Below are positions 34,901-42,299 of a stretch of DNA of 64,000 bases, piece after piece. The stretch lies in NCBI GenBank assembly GCA_963678675.1, contig OY783192.1, positions 38,533,250-38,597,249 of the forward strand, given 5' to 3'. Below the pieces are notes generated by a model, which saw only the letters and a program-made list of their open reading frames with translations, was not told the origin of the DNA and made no database searches. Each line of letters opens with the position of its first letter. Positions within the stretch are counted from its first letter, which is position 1. Origin of the DNA: Xiphydria camelus (Eukaryota; Arthropoda; Insecta; Hymenoptera; Xiphydriidae). Made by a program: the position numbers and the translations under genes.

Positions 34901-35533
34901 CATTTCTCCTCTTTTCTGCATGAAGTTTAATAGTAAACAAGCACAATTATCATTACCCGATCCTCGATTGCCATTACCCGCACAAATAGGAAATCGCTGT
35001 CGAATAAATTTTTCCACTTTTTTTTTTACCACAAAGTCGCAAGTGGGCGAAAGTTTTTCGGTTTAAAAATGCGGTTACAGATCGAAATGACTAGTTTGTG
35101 GACGTCTTCCCTTGAGTGACCGCCGTTTCCCCGTTCTGCCCCAGGGGAGAACAATTCGATCGGTCGACATCGAGAATACACGGAGATGCCGTTGATCGTT
35201 GAGTGGGCGTTAAAAATCGAAGAAGTAACTCGAAGGAAAAACCAAACGAATCGTCCGATTTTTTTTCCGAACATTTCATCCACCACGACCCTCGCAACGT
35301 CGGTCAGTCGCTCGACCGTTCGTCGCGCGATCGATCGATCCCTCCCTCCCTTCCACCCCCCCGTTTCGGCGCCTGCGACATTTCGATAAAGTTCCTTTTC
35401 TGTTCCCCGTATAGGCGGCGGACAGGGTAATCCCAGCAGCGGCGGAAATGGCGGGGGGCCCGGGGGCGGCGGCGGCGGCGGGGGTGGCTTCCCGGAGCCG
35501 CACCAGATGCAGAGCGAAGGCCTCGTCTGGTAG
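15947..35533 (+). CDS. Lim1: LIM-homeodomain transcription factor Lim1 (Lhx1/Lhx5 class), 7 exons
   Basis: Exons 15947-16119, 24625-24857, 29406-29621, 31659-31900, 32582-32867, 33981-34148 and 35415-35533 join into a 478-aa frame. All introns are GT..AG. LIM1 has Zn ligands C5, C8, H26, C29, C32, C35, C52, D55. LIM2 has C64, C67, H86, C89, C92, C95, C115, D118. The homeodomain spans about 243-302 with WFQNKRSK, so DNA-contact residues Q50, N51 and R53 are present. Class signatures are [31 protein letters not shown] and a C-terminal LVW. The family acts in the nucleus with LDB/Chip co-factors in head, leg and neural patterning (family knowledge). Length lies between vertebrate Lhx1 (about 406) and Drosophila Lim1 (about 505). 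ATG 15947 puts the first Zn Cys at residue 5, close to the family norm, but the acceptor at 15929 and the frame open through it leave an N-terminal extension possible. Confidence 0.95.
16340..16860. repeat. Inverted-terminal repeat element N, copy 1
   Basis: The arms GATAAGGATTCTGTCCTGG (16351) and CCAGGACAGGATCCTTA (16802) are inverted copies. The interior shares about 370 bp with 18025-18400, including GAAACACCATAGTTCGTCAG and CCTGATGTTCGTTATCC. A non-autonomous DNA element is the likeliest class. Confidence 0.7.
16940..17166. repeat. Palindromic element, family H
   Basis: CACTGATAATGAGAAAAAAA at the left and TTTTTCTCTCATCAC at the right. The arms contain ACGGGTGGGGGAAATCAGAA and the complement CTGCATTCCCCCACCCGT. 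Relatives occur at 24165-24344 and 25440-25760. Confidence 0.7.
17344..17404. repeat. (GA)n microsatellite
   Basis: About 30 uninterrupted GA units in Lim1 intron 1. Long GA tracts bind GAGA-type factors in insects, but no function can be assigned here. Confidence 0.95.
17992..18640. repeat. Element N copy 2, interrupted by family L
   Basis: The ends CTTAAGGATCCAGTCTGGG and CTAGGACAGAGAATCCCTAA match the ends of the 16340-16860 copy. The shared interior runs to GACTCTGCACGTAAGAG, where family L (18397-18577) is inserted. The original right end resumes beyond it. Confidence 0.65.
18397..18577. repeat. Foldback element, family L
   Basis: The arms AGAGGCTAAATTTATTCACC and GGTGAATAATTGTAGCCTCG are inverted, with AAGAAGCTCGAATCATTA paired to its complement further in. 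Other copies lie at 31027-31231, 53498-53716 and 57440-57660. Confidence 0.7.
19073..19093 (+). repeat. Degenerate TTAGG-type telomere-like motif
   Basis: GGGTTAGGTCAGGTTGGGTT occurs once, with a second shorter match (GGATTAGGTCAGGTTAA) near 19455-19471. TTAGG is the usual arthropod telomere unit. These may be degenerate interstitial copies or part of a dispersed repeat. Confidence 0.35.
19913..19942. repeat. (GA)n microsatellite
   Basis: About 15 GA units within a moderately GC-rich part of Lim1 intron 1. Confidence 0.95.
20405..20620. repeat. Family D type ATATATGG-rich foldback
   Basis: Inverted segments with ATATGTGGTTTTCGTCATAT and ATATGGTTAATGTAGAAGTT flank a centre with repeated ATATAAGGA. 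It resembles 63374-63615 and 45966-46237. Confidence 0.55.
20632..20874. repeat. Palindromic element, family E
   Basis: CACAGAAAAGGAATTATTTG at the left and AATTCTTTTTCTCTGTG at the right, with the family core ATTACTTGCGGGGTTGCAA inverted on the other arm. It abuts a family I copy that starts at 20875. Confidence 0.75.
20875..21159. repeat. Palindromic element, family I
   Basis: Starts AAATAATTGCTAGTGTCGAC and ends ATAATTATTTCTCTCAGTG. It is directly joined to the family E copy on its left, so two elements sit end to end and appear to share the boundary. Confidence 0.7.
21930..21975. promoter_or_regulatory. ATTA-rich cluster, candidate enhancer core
   Basis: GACTAATTGCTGTAATTAAT and the following AATAATTCCTACAATTAG pack four or more TAAT/ATTA homeodomain-type sites into 45 bp inside GC-rich intron sequence. 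The contrast suggests constraint. This is a motif-only inference. Confidence 0.3.
23000..23290. repeat. Dispersed repeat, family M (inverted relative to 2280-2730)
   Basis: Contains TTTCGACTTTCACGAACAAT, ATTTACGAAGAGCTCAGTCA and CGATATCTCAAAGGAAATAT, in an order similar to the copies near 2300-2730 and 40850-41340. Confidence 0.5.
23980..24165. repeat. Palindromic element, family J
   Basis: The interior has TAAAGCTTTTATCTGACACG and inverted AATCACATATGAATCTATTG arms around TTTCACAAGGAAGAATATTA. It runs into a family H copy on its right. Confidence 0.6.
24166..24344. repeat. Palindromic element, family H
   Basis: GGTCACGGGTGGGGGAATGC and its inverted partner GCGTTCCCCCGCCCATATGG flank an ATTTAATTCGACTAAATAAA centre. 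The right tip is TTTTTTTGTCTCCGTG. Confidence 0.65.
24625..24857 (+). CDS. Lim1: Lim1 exon 2 (LIM domain 2)
   Basis: 233 nt from AAACGCAG|GCGATAC to CACG|GTAAGC. It encodes [20 protein letters not shown] through the LIM2 domain and a His-rich end, HAHHTHAHH. It ends in phase 1 with the G of a Gly codon. Confidence 0.96.
25016..25210. repeat. Palindromic element, family A (complete reference copy)
   Basis: 195 bp with near-perfect inverted arms. CACTGAGAAAAAAAAAGATT at the left matches the complement of AATCTTTTTTTTTCTCAGTG at the right. A TG dinucleotide flanks both ends (25014-25015, 25211-25212). The arms carry AGGATAATCTGAGTACGAAA. Sister copy at 38077-38270; half copy at 4921-5006. Confidence 0.85.
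25213..25436. repeat. Palindromic element, family B
   Basis: Arms with AACAAACGTGGTTTTGGATG, GGGAGCACGTTTACTTAAAT and their inverted partners. Starts 2 bp after the family A copy, so the two are tandem. The complete relative is at 26856-27078. Confidence 0.7.
25442..25760. repeat. Family H element split by a family F foldback
   Basis: The family H left end (GCGAGAAAAAAATGCAGCAG and GGTTGGGGGAATGAGGATTT) is followed by family F. Its arms are GGCGAATCGGATCGTATATC and GATCTATGATCCGATTCGCC, about 25536-25695. Family F also sits inside a family C copy at 61046-61230. Confidence 0.6.
26856..27078. repeat. Palindromic element, family B (complete)
   Basis: CACTGAGAATAAAATTTACT at the left and ATTTTTTTCTCAGTG at the right, flanked by TA on both sides. 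The arms carry GGATAGTCCCAAGAGCGTAT and the exact inverted partner ATACGCTCTTGGGACTATCC. Confidence 0.85.
27205..27390. repeat. Foldback element with AATTTGTGATAAACTT arms
   Basis: ATCGTAGCACTCACAGAATTTGTG (first part of the left arm) pairs with TTATCACAAACTTTGTAAAT and CTACG on the right. The centre contains AACTTCTACAAATCG. It is a separate palindrome class with only one copy noticed. Confidence 0.45.
28457..28671. repeat. Palindromic element, family J
   Basis: CACTGTTGAATTAATTTC at the left and TTTTTTTATAGTC at the right, with the core GTGAAATTTGTAAAGGAAAT and inverted TTTTCATAATCACG arms. Confidence 0.65.
28700..28952. repeat. Palindromic element, family K
   Basis: The left arm GTTGAATACGAACCTAATAG pairs with TTCGTATTCAACTAGACCTT at the right, which ends in CCCTGGGTG. 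The centre GATAAATGTTTTGCATATCT recurs at 44461 and 60741. This family carries the second tip type, CACCCAGGG. Confidence 0.75.
29406..29621 (+). CDS. Lim1: Lim1 exon 3 (His/Gly/acidic linker)
   Basis: 216 nt from CCGCCAG|GAGGAG to CCAAG|GTGAGT. It encodes an acidic run (EDEDEDGS), seven consecutive His, a Gly/Pro-rich part and CKQEDSEDQ. Both splice boundaries are phase 1 and the length is a multiple of three, so it can be skipped without a frameshift. Confidence 0.9.
29774..30302. repeat. Family I element interrupted by family E
   Basis: Family I arms (CACCGAGATAAGAAATTGCT at the left, TATTTTTCTCGGTG at the right) enclose a complete family E element at 29949-30189. The family I sequence breaks after ACTCGAGCC and resumes at TATCAAATATTTTCTTGC, as expected for insertion into an existing copy. 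Confidence 0.75.
31027..31231. repeat. Foldback element, family L
   Basis: CGAGGCTAAACTTATTCACC and GAGTAAATTTAGCTTCG are inverted ends. The interior shares TTTGGCCTACATCGACAAGA and CAGATAAAAATGCGATCTTC with 53498-53716. Lies in Lim1 intron 3. Confidence 0.7.
31659..31900 (+). CDS. Lim1: Lim1 exon 4 (homeodomain, N-terminal three quarters)
   Basis: 242 nt from GTGTTAG|GCTCTC to ATACAG|GTAAAT, ending in phase 0. A Gly/Asp-rich spacer leads into [15 protein letters not shown], helices 1 and 2, and the start of helix 3, ending MRVIQ. The intron falls just before VWFQN, as in vertebrate Lhx1/5 genes (family knowledge). Confidence 0.97.
31901..32581 (+). other. Lim1: Lim1 intron 4 (681 bp) with a C-run near the acceptor
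   Basis: Runs from GTAAATAT to GATCGCAG. A run of about 18 C residues broken by one G (32514-32534) precedes the acceptor. No repeat family member was recognised, and this is the cleanest intron of the gene. Confidence 0.85.
32582..32867 (+). CDS. Lim1: Lim1 exon 5 (homeodomain helix 3 and downstream conserved block)
   Basis: 286 nt beginning with [16 protein letters not shown]. The downstream block has [16 protein letters not shown], then [15 protein letters not shown] and FHHEFFGG. Two usable donors lie 9 bp apart: CCAG|GTAATC after 32858 and CCCG|GTGAGT after 32867. Both are in phase 1 and differ by three residues. The stronger GTGAGT was chosen. Confidence 0.93.
32970..33212. repeat. Palindromic element, family G
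   Basis: CACGGAGAAAGACGTTCGTT at the left and TTTCTCACCGTG at the right, with inverted AAATTACC and ATTACGTAA blocks. Lies at the start of Lim1 intron 5. Confidence 0.75.
33292..33761. repeat. Element R (ACTGTCCC ends) with a nested family C insertion
   Basis: ACTGTCCCGATAGCAGGACA at the left and CCGGCTATATCGGGACAGT at the right, flanked by TA on both sides. It aligns with the uninterrupted copy at 50878-51092, except that a family C element (about 33435-33673) sits in the middle. Confidence 0.75.
33981..34148 (+). CDS. Lim1: Lim1 exon 6
   Basis: 168 nt from CATGACAG|GTCTGG to CTTCGG|GTAATC. It encodes [20 protein letters not shown] and a Gly/Pro-rich segment ending EFLAPS. Both ends are phase 1, and the nearer AG at 33954 is excluded by an in-frame TAA. 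Another skippable in-frame exon. Confidence 0.88.
34280..35146. repeat. DNA element Q with terminal inverted repeats, in Lim1 intron 6
   Basis: GGGGTAACGGCGGTCACTGA (left, about 34290) and CTTGAGTGACCGCCGTTTCCCC (right, about 35110-35132) are inverted. The unit GGGGTAATGGCGGTCA recurs internally near 34636 and inverted ATTACCCG units lie near 34957-34980. No open frame of transposase length is present, so it is a non-autonomous copy. Confidence 0.6.
35415..35533 (+). CDS. Lim1: Lim1 exon 7 (terminal)
   Basis: 119 nt from CCCCGTATAG|GCGGCG to TAG at 35531-35533. A Gly-rich tract leads to [14 protein letters not shown]. The ending corresponds to the conserved Lhx1/5 C-terminus, which also finishes in VW, so this is the true last coding exon of the main form. 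Confidence 0.9.
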
Positions 35534-36245
35534 AACGAGTTTGTGTTTAATTAATTTTACCGCAACGATCGCGCGCGTCTTGATGAATTGGGCGCGCCAA
35601 GGAGCCCGACCACCTTCCCCCCTTCCCTTTCGCCATGCCATTTAACAATTCACCCTCCGGCCGGGATACAATATGCCCGGTCAGCGCGATTCTCTTTTGT
35701 TCTTGTAAGATATCGATTATTATTATTATTGTCATTATTATTCTATTAAAATTATTGACATCATTATTATTATTATTATTATTGTGTATAAAATTCGGGA
35801 CCCTATTATGTAATGTGTACACCTTGTTGATTACTTTAAACGTTAATTTCGACGAGAGGAAAACCTTGTAGATAAAGCGATGTCGCGCACACCGAGAGAC
35901 ACGACGAGTACCTACGCGCAGAAATGATGTACGCGGAGGCGCGACGAGCGAGTGATGCGCGCGCGAATTTCGCGCCACGTACACGCGCACACTGCACGTG
36001 CACACTGTCACACGTTGGCTTATAATTATCATTACACATAAATATAGACGCGTAACGAGTATCTGGTATTAAGGCGGCGATCAATGTAAATACACCCGCA
36101 GAAGACGTAATAGCGCGCATTAAACCGACAAATTGACATGCCGAAAGGAAAAAGAGAAAGAGTATGTATACAAACACGAAACACCCCGCCATGATGCATA
36201 ACGATTATAAATATTATTATAATAAACCACCTCGTATTTCCGTAA
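35534..36245 (+). terminator. Lim1: Lim1 3' UTR with poly(A) signal at 36221
   Basis: AT-rich sequence after the stop with (ATT)n runs at 35717-35785 and an AATAAA at 36221-36226. A GT-containing stretch (CGTAACGCATCCGTGTTCGG) follows about 20 bp later, as expected for a cleavage site. The 3' UTR would be about 0.7 kb. Confidence 0.5.
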
Positions 36246-36300
36246 CGCATCCGTGTTCGGATTCATTTTCTTTTTCAGTAGGTAAGAGTTCCTCGTACCG

Positions 36301-36560
36301 CACCGAGAAAAATTACTCGATCAATCAAACGAAAATCCTGGAGACGATGACCAAACTGTTTCATGAAATACGGATTCTTCATCTATTTGGATAGACTGAC
36401 CATTTTTTGGTCAGAATAACTTGACGTTTTGTTGGAATAACTTGACATTTGGTGAGAATAACTCGGTATTCGGTTCAACTGATCAGTATTTCAGTCAGAA
36501 TAACTAAACGTATTTGACCAGATGCGTTTTGTCATTTTAACCTAATCATTTTTCTCGGTG
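36301..36560. repeat. Palindromic element, family C (complete)
   Basis: CACCGAGAAAAATTACTCGA at the left and AATCATTTTTCTCGGTG at the right. The interior has AAATCCTGGAGACGATGACC and the repeated GGTTGGAATAACT type unit characteristic of the family. Confidence 0.8.
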
Positions 36561-37680
36561 TGCCCTCCACGCTATTCCGGACCAGCGATTACGTAAGTAT
36601 TTAGAACGTTTCTCGATAGAATGAAAAAAAGAAGAAAAAAAAACTCGAGGAGCCTCCGCATCGCGGCTATTCGCTCGTCCCTCGTCGTCCTCGTGCCGGA
36701 GCGTTTGAAAAAAATAAATAAACGAATAAAACAGAAACCGAGCTCCCACTATCGTCGCGAGTCGTCGACAGATCCGCCCCCCGCTCGCTCGAACGCGCGC
36801 CACGCACGATGTCGCGTTGAGAGAAAGAGAGCGCAGCGCGGGGCGAACAATCTCAGGAGATCCGGCTGGGAACATCTGGTAAATTCGATATCGCGCGACG
36901 CCCGCGGTACACACTCGACCGTGTATGCCTCCGCGCGGGGGGTGAGTCGCCGCGATGCGTCGAACGACTCGGCGATTCGCGCGCGCTCCGCATACCCTGA
37001 CATCGTTACGGGGAGCGTGGATTCGGTTTCGGACATCTGGTGAATTCGATTTTGATGTGTTTCTGCCCCGGGGAGAGCGCGGGCGGGAGCAGAGGGGGAT
37101 GATTTTCAGCCCCCACGGCGCGCGCGGCGCAGCCCCATTTCCCACAGGGCCCCCGGTGTCCCCATGTGTTGCTACTACCGCGCAGCGTGTACACTGCGCG
37201 CGCGATACACTGTAACGAGGGCACCGCGCGCGCGCGCAGCCTTTCGCGTAACCACGCGTCCCGGATCTACACGCGCGGACGAGAGATTCGACAGATGCGC
37301 GCGCGCGCGCGCCCGCCTCCACCCCGGACGGACTCCCCCGGGAGTCGCGTCGGGACAAACCGTCCCGGGGGTTCCCCGTACGCCCCTCTGCCCGCGCGCG
37401 TCCCTCCAGAAACAAGGACCCCCCGAGGACCGTTCGCGCGAGAGGAGCGCCGCGGTGATATCGGCACGGCCGCTCGGAAGCGAGCGCGCGTTCAAAGGAT
37501 TCGTGGAAGATGGGATTTCGTGCTGCGGCGGGAAGTTTTAAGTATCCATTGTCTGCGGATTTTCGGCGTTTTCGACGCGGAATTTTCCCGACGCCTCGCA
37601 ATCGAGATCTTTCTTAAGAACGGAGAGGTGCAGTGGTCTTACGAGTGGCCATGCTTACCGTAACGGGAGCGGCGAGCGTA
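36561..37680. other. GC-rich block, no gene supported
   Basis: About 1.1 kb of CpG-rich sequence with (CG)n and (GC)n runs. Open frames up to 351 codons exist on the minus strand, but they overlap others on both strands and resemble no family. It could be a promoter or CpG-rich enhancer downstream of Lim1. Confidence 0.4.
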
Positions 37681-38076
37681 CACGGAGAAAAGGGATCAGT
37701 AATTATTGCGGCGAATCTCTCTCCCAGTATAACAGGGCTCCTCGGGGTGAAGTACCTGTGCATTGATATTTTTAATAGGCGCGGTGTTGCGGAACAGTGA
37801 GGAGAAGATGTAAAAGATTTGACTACATTAGTGGTTAATGGGCGCTGACTATCGCTTGTTTCCATCAAACAGTTGTCAATCATTATAACTAAATTATTCC
37901 AACCAGACGGTACAGGTAACACAGCAGAACCAAATAGTAACAAGAGAGAGTAATATGTATTGCTGCGAAATAACTATACGTATAGCTGACATAGAAATAC
38001 GTATTGCTAAGTCAACTGAGGTACCATCTATAAAATCTCTCTCTCTCTGTGTACACAAACAGATGTTTCTACTACA

Positions 38077-38270
38077 CACTGAGAAAAAAAAAAGATTAAG
38101 ATTTATTCCGTTAAAAGGATAATTCGAGTACGAAAGGTAAAACAGATGAAAAATTATCTTTCCAGGATATAAAATTTAATCTTCCTTGGAATAATTTTCG
38201 ATCCACTTTACCTTTCGTACTCAGATTATCCTTCTAACAGAATAATTTTTAATCTTTTTTTTCCTCAGTG
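38077..38270. repeat. Palindromic element, family A (complete)
   Basis: Same arms as 25016-25210, flanked by CA on both sides (38075-38076, 38271-38272). CACTGAGAAAAAAAAAAGAT at the left, TTTTTTTTCCTCAGTG at the right. Confidence 0.85.
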
Positions 38271-38274
38271 CAGC

Positions 38275-38410
38275 GAACTGTAAAAAGTATGCTGCGGACT
38301 ATCAAAAACTTCAAGTGTTTCACCTCGGTGAGCCCCGTTAGTAACCCGGACAACTGTAAAAGTTCATTGATTTTCTCTCATGATTTTTTACCAATCCCTT
38401 TTCAGAAACA
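38275..38410 (+). repeat. Dispersed repeat O, copy 1
   Basis: CGAACTGTAAAAAGTATGCT, AACTGTAAAAGTTCATTGAT and GATTTTTTACCAATCCCTTT recur in the same order and spacing at 40032-40165. It begins immediately after a family A element. Class unknown. Confidence 0.6.
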
Positions 38411-39242
38411 CTACACGTCGCGTATATGATTAACTGCCGTACCGGGAAGCGGGAAGGGGGAGGGTAGGCAGGAGGAAAGGCAGGGTGCGACCGCGATCCG
38501 CGAACGTTTCTCAAGTTTCCTCTCGGTTCCTTTTCACTCGTCACACTCGCATCGCGCGTGACCAAAGCGAAACGTGCGGGACGTCGGCTCGGCTTTATCG
38601 CGCGGGCGGGACGGCTGCAGGGGGGGGGGGGGGATCGAGAATAAAAAAAGCACCGTCGATCGGGACTTCGCGATCGCAATCTCGCGCTCTCGTGTGCGCA
38701 CGCGGTAAGCACTGTCGGAGCGAGAGAGGGCGGGGCCCCCCGGGGGTAACTCGCGAAGGGGTGACATGTCACGGTCCAACGCGTCGGAAACTCACGTGTC
38801 GGCACACGTGTCACGCGCGCCGACCCTCTCCCGGTCTCTCTCACATTATGCACGGAAGCCTTACAAATCACGCCCTGCTTAGTGCGCACGCTCCTACCCG
38901 GTGGTTGGCAGTCGGTCGAATTAACTGTGAAAGCTCCCAATTAACCCTGGATACCTCTCGATTAGACACCGATACACCTACCGCGTCGCTCGCGCTCGGG
39001 GAAGCACCGCGTCGCGTCGGGGAAAAGTGCTTCGCTACGACGGATACTTTGTTTTTGCACTTATGGGGTTGCGAAATCGCGCGCGCACCCCACCTCGTAC
39101 ACGGAGAAAAAAGATTAGTTATTTTCACAGTGAATCTCCCGGTGACAGGGCTCCTCTTTTTCCATTGATCTCGTCCTTTTCCTCCTAATAGTTTATATTT
39201 ATGTTAAGGTACCTAACTCCCTTTTGAGGTTTTGGCAGTTGC

Positions 39243-39331
39243 TTAACCCATTCGCCGCCACTCCCGCGTTTACGCGGTATCGGATGCATGATTCCAGTGC
39301 GTTTTCGCGGGAGTGGCTGCGAACGTGTTAA
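39243..39331. mobile_element. Tiny piggyBac-like non-autonomous element (TTAA target)
   Basis: TTAA flanks both ends. The left end CCCATTCGCCGCCACTCCCG is inverted at the right (CGGGAGTGGCTGCGAACGTG) with few mismatches. TTAA duplication and CCC ends are piggyBac hallmarks. At about 80 bp it has no coding capacity. Confidence 0.65.
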
Positions 39332-39806
39332 TGCAGTTGTGTAAAGAAATGCTAGTGGACCTATCATATTGTATTTACAAATTTGTTTTTATTCCGTTCA
39401 TGTTTTTCATGTTCTTTATGTTTGTTATGTCACGGGTAAAATGTATCTTGTGGGTTTTTAATAAAATAATCCAGACATTTTTTGATCGTACCTCGTATAG
39501 GTATACCGATGTTTATTTATTTGGATTCTCGAGCTCGGGTTTTATTCGGAAATCCTGTAATTATTGCAGTATCAACGTAAATTTTACCGCGAACTTACGA
39601 TTTCGACGGATCGTGTTTCCCCTAGTCTACGAATGTCCAAACCACAATGCGAGTTCCAATTATGGAATTCCTTACGCGAATGTGGGTTCTACGACTTCGT
39701 TTCGACTCTGTTTCGAAATTAGAGACTGCATTAGTGCTACAATTCTGGAGAAATAACACTTGGCTTTTCATTGGCTTAATTACGGGAGCTTTTTCACATC
39801 TCGTGG

Positions 39807-39882
39807 CGGAGCGTTTCGTCCCGGAGTCGGCCTGTGGACTCGTCAGTAAGGCTAGGCCGACTCCTGCGTCTAAACGCTCCGT
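39807..39882. repeat. Short perfect-stem hairpin
   Basis: CGGAGCGTTTCGTCCCGGAG and GTCGGCCT pair with AGGCCGACTCCTGCGTCTAA and ACGCTCCG over about 28 bp, with a loop of about 20 nt. The size suits a pre-miRNA-like or mini-foldback structure. No evidence of transcription. Confidence 0.5.
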
Positions 39883-40031
39883 GACTTCTGCGTGAGAGAC
39901 GGGGCTGTTATATACGTGTACCGCGTTGTCGGACACTACCGAGAGCCGAGAGCCGCGGGCCGCGAGTCGAGGGTCGAGAGGGTCGACGCCATCTGGCGGC
40001 AGACCGCCACAGCGTGACGGGTCGCCACAAT

Positions 40032-40165
40032 TCTTACGAACTGTAAAAAGTACGCTGTGGTCTGTTAAGAACTTGGAAGTTTCACCCCAAGGAGCTCTGT
40101 TCCTGGGATAATTGTAAAAATTCATTGGTTTTCCCGTGATTTTTTACGAACCCTTTTCCTTCGCG
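40032..40165 (+). repeat. Dispersed repeat O, copy 2
   Basis: Matches 38275-38410, including CGAACTGTAAAAAGTACGCT and GATTTTTTACGAACCCTTTT, with about 20% divergence by eye. Confidence 0.6.
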
Positions 40166-40849
40166 TAGGTGTAGCTCGTGCGCGATACCGAGGTGTGTTA
40201 CCGCCGGGGGTTTTGGAATAATTGTCGGGATACAACTTCGTCGATCAGGGTGGGGGGGTCATCTCTCGTGGGATGGATCAATCGAGGGAAGTGCATCGTT
40301 AGTGCGGAGTACGCTGTTTTTGATATTACTACGCGGGGTTGATTAGCATATAGTTCTTTGAGGGTTGGAAGTCTCGTTCGCGCAGAAAGTTAAATAATCG
40401 AGTCGGTGCCAAGTTTGCGGTTTTCCTTCGCGCTTCTCCAGCAGTGAGGTTAGTTCGGTTTCCGTGCTTGACGAAGAGCGAAGACATCGAATACGTAAGT
40501 AGGAAAGATTTGCCGAGTCGAGAACTCGCGAGTCTCTCTGTAAATGTTCAGCTTGTCATATAAAAATTATATTCGATGCGACTGCAATTGCGGGTGGGAA
40601 ATCTTTTGAAAATGCGCTGGAATGGTAACGCGCTGATAAATATTCCAGTTCACCGGAGAGCGAGTCAACGTATATTTACACGAGCGTGTAAAGAGTGTTT
40701 GAAGCCGAAGTCGTACCCGAGGCAATTTAGCCGCGCGAGGGTCGATAGCTCGTGAATCTGGAGTTAATGTATTGCCGGATTATTCCATGCTCGCGGAGGA
40801 AAAACATTACCTACTGCTGGACGTTTAGTCGTACCGGTATAGAATCTCC

Positions 40850-41340
40850 ATGAGAATTGAAATTTTTCGAATTTCTTGAACAATCAGAAATTCACCGATT
40901 TATTAAGGAAATATCAAAAAAAGATCGAAAGAAGAATATTATTTTTTTTTTCAACATGAAATTGTGGATACCTACTTTATATTTCCATTGCAATCTCGAT
41001 TTAATAATCGTGCTCTTCGTGATCGGCGCGATAAGATATATAACGTAGTTTGGTCCGGCGACCGATTTCAAAGATTTCGATTTTCGTGGAAAATAGAAAA
41101 TTTTATCAAGGGGTGCCGAAAAGCGAAATCTCTAGAATCGGTCGCTGAATCAGGCCATTTTATGTATTTTTACGCGTTAATTAATATAGGAATATAGAAA
41201 TCTCTGAAATCGAACTCAACAATCCTATCCGATATATTTGTTCGTGCTCATTGCAAAAATTGCCGATTTATTGCGGCATGTCAAAGAAAATATAAGATGT
41301 CGATGATTTTTCGCACGAGGAAACAATTTTCTCGTCATAA
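40850..41340. repeat. Dispersed repeat, family M
   Basis: Contains AATTGAAATTTTTCGAATTT, repeated GATTTATTAAGGAAATATCA units and CGACCGATTTCAAAGATTTC. Related to 2280-2730 and 23000-23290. Imperfect and probably old. Confidence 0.45.
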
Positions 41341-41930
41341 AATCACCGACATCTCGTCTTAAAAATGGCCCGCTTCGTTCGTCCAGTCTCATCTTCACTT
41401 ACTGCTCAGCTTCTGTCTCGTTCGTGAACGCGACGGAAGTGTCAAGAAGCGGGGTGAGGCAGTGGCCGGGGAGAAAGAGAGAATATACATACTTCCAGCG
41501 GCTGTGGCTGAGTGGCCTCCTGGCGTTCTGCAGGCTTAGCCTAATCCGAAATCCGGATTACCTATGCCTCAGCTGGTCCTGTTCTACGCGCGCGGGTCTC
41601 TTATATATTTCTATATTTTTCCAGGGAATTAGCCAGGTATGTAACGTCACGCGTGCGTCGAGCGGAAGCTCCGCAGCGACCTCTCGGCGGGACACACGTG
41701 TCGCGCGCATGTGCATGCATTCGACCGAACGTTACGGCGATAAACGGCACGCACAGTTGTCCGATGCGTCGAGGACGATTGGCACTCTTGAAATAAATGT
41801 TGAATCGTTAAAATGTCGTGACACAATCTGGATTTACACCTCCTTGTTTCCCCGCACAAGTACTTTTTGCACGTGATTCGAATACCACGCAGTTAACGTG
41901 CGTTCGATGATTGAGCTGTACCGCGTTGCA

Positions 41931-42179
41931 CACCGTAAAGCAATTATCTATTTAATTTTTTTTCAATACAATTATGTATAAAGCTTTTATCCCAAAATGT
42001 GATTATTAAAATTACCGTACTCCGTTGTAACATTTATATAAGAGAAATTTCATAAAGAAATACACAATTAATTTTTATAATTCCGGAGTAGGTACATTAA
42101 TTTTAAAAATCACGCATCGGAAAGTAAGAATAGATACTTGTACAAAAGTATACTAAAAATACAAGTTTATCTTGCAGTG
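41931..42179. repeat. Palindromic element, family J
   Basis: CACCGTAAAGCAATTATCTA at the left and AAGTTTATCTTGCAGTG at the right, with AAAGCTTTTATCCCAAAATG inverted on the other arm. Confidence 0.7.
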
Positions 42180-42299
42180 TACAATTCTCAACACTCGTAC
42201 GACTCTTTCGCGACGAAAGCGCACATCATCTGCACGTTATAAATAATTACTTTTTTTACTACAGCTGTGCATAAGATTTAAACAAAAAAATAGAAAAAA

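Noticed and set aside
36546..37663. 351-codon minus-strand frame and 125-165 codon plus-strand frames
   Set aside because: Same situation: stop-poor GC-rich DNA with mutual overlap on both strands and no recognisable protein.
41495..41580. tRNA-like words (GTGGCTGAGTGGCC...) suggesting a tRNA-Ser
   Set aside because: No GTTCRANNC T-loop, no matching acceptor stem and no anticodon arm of proper length. The ATCCGAAATCCGGAT palindrome is unrelated.
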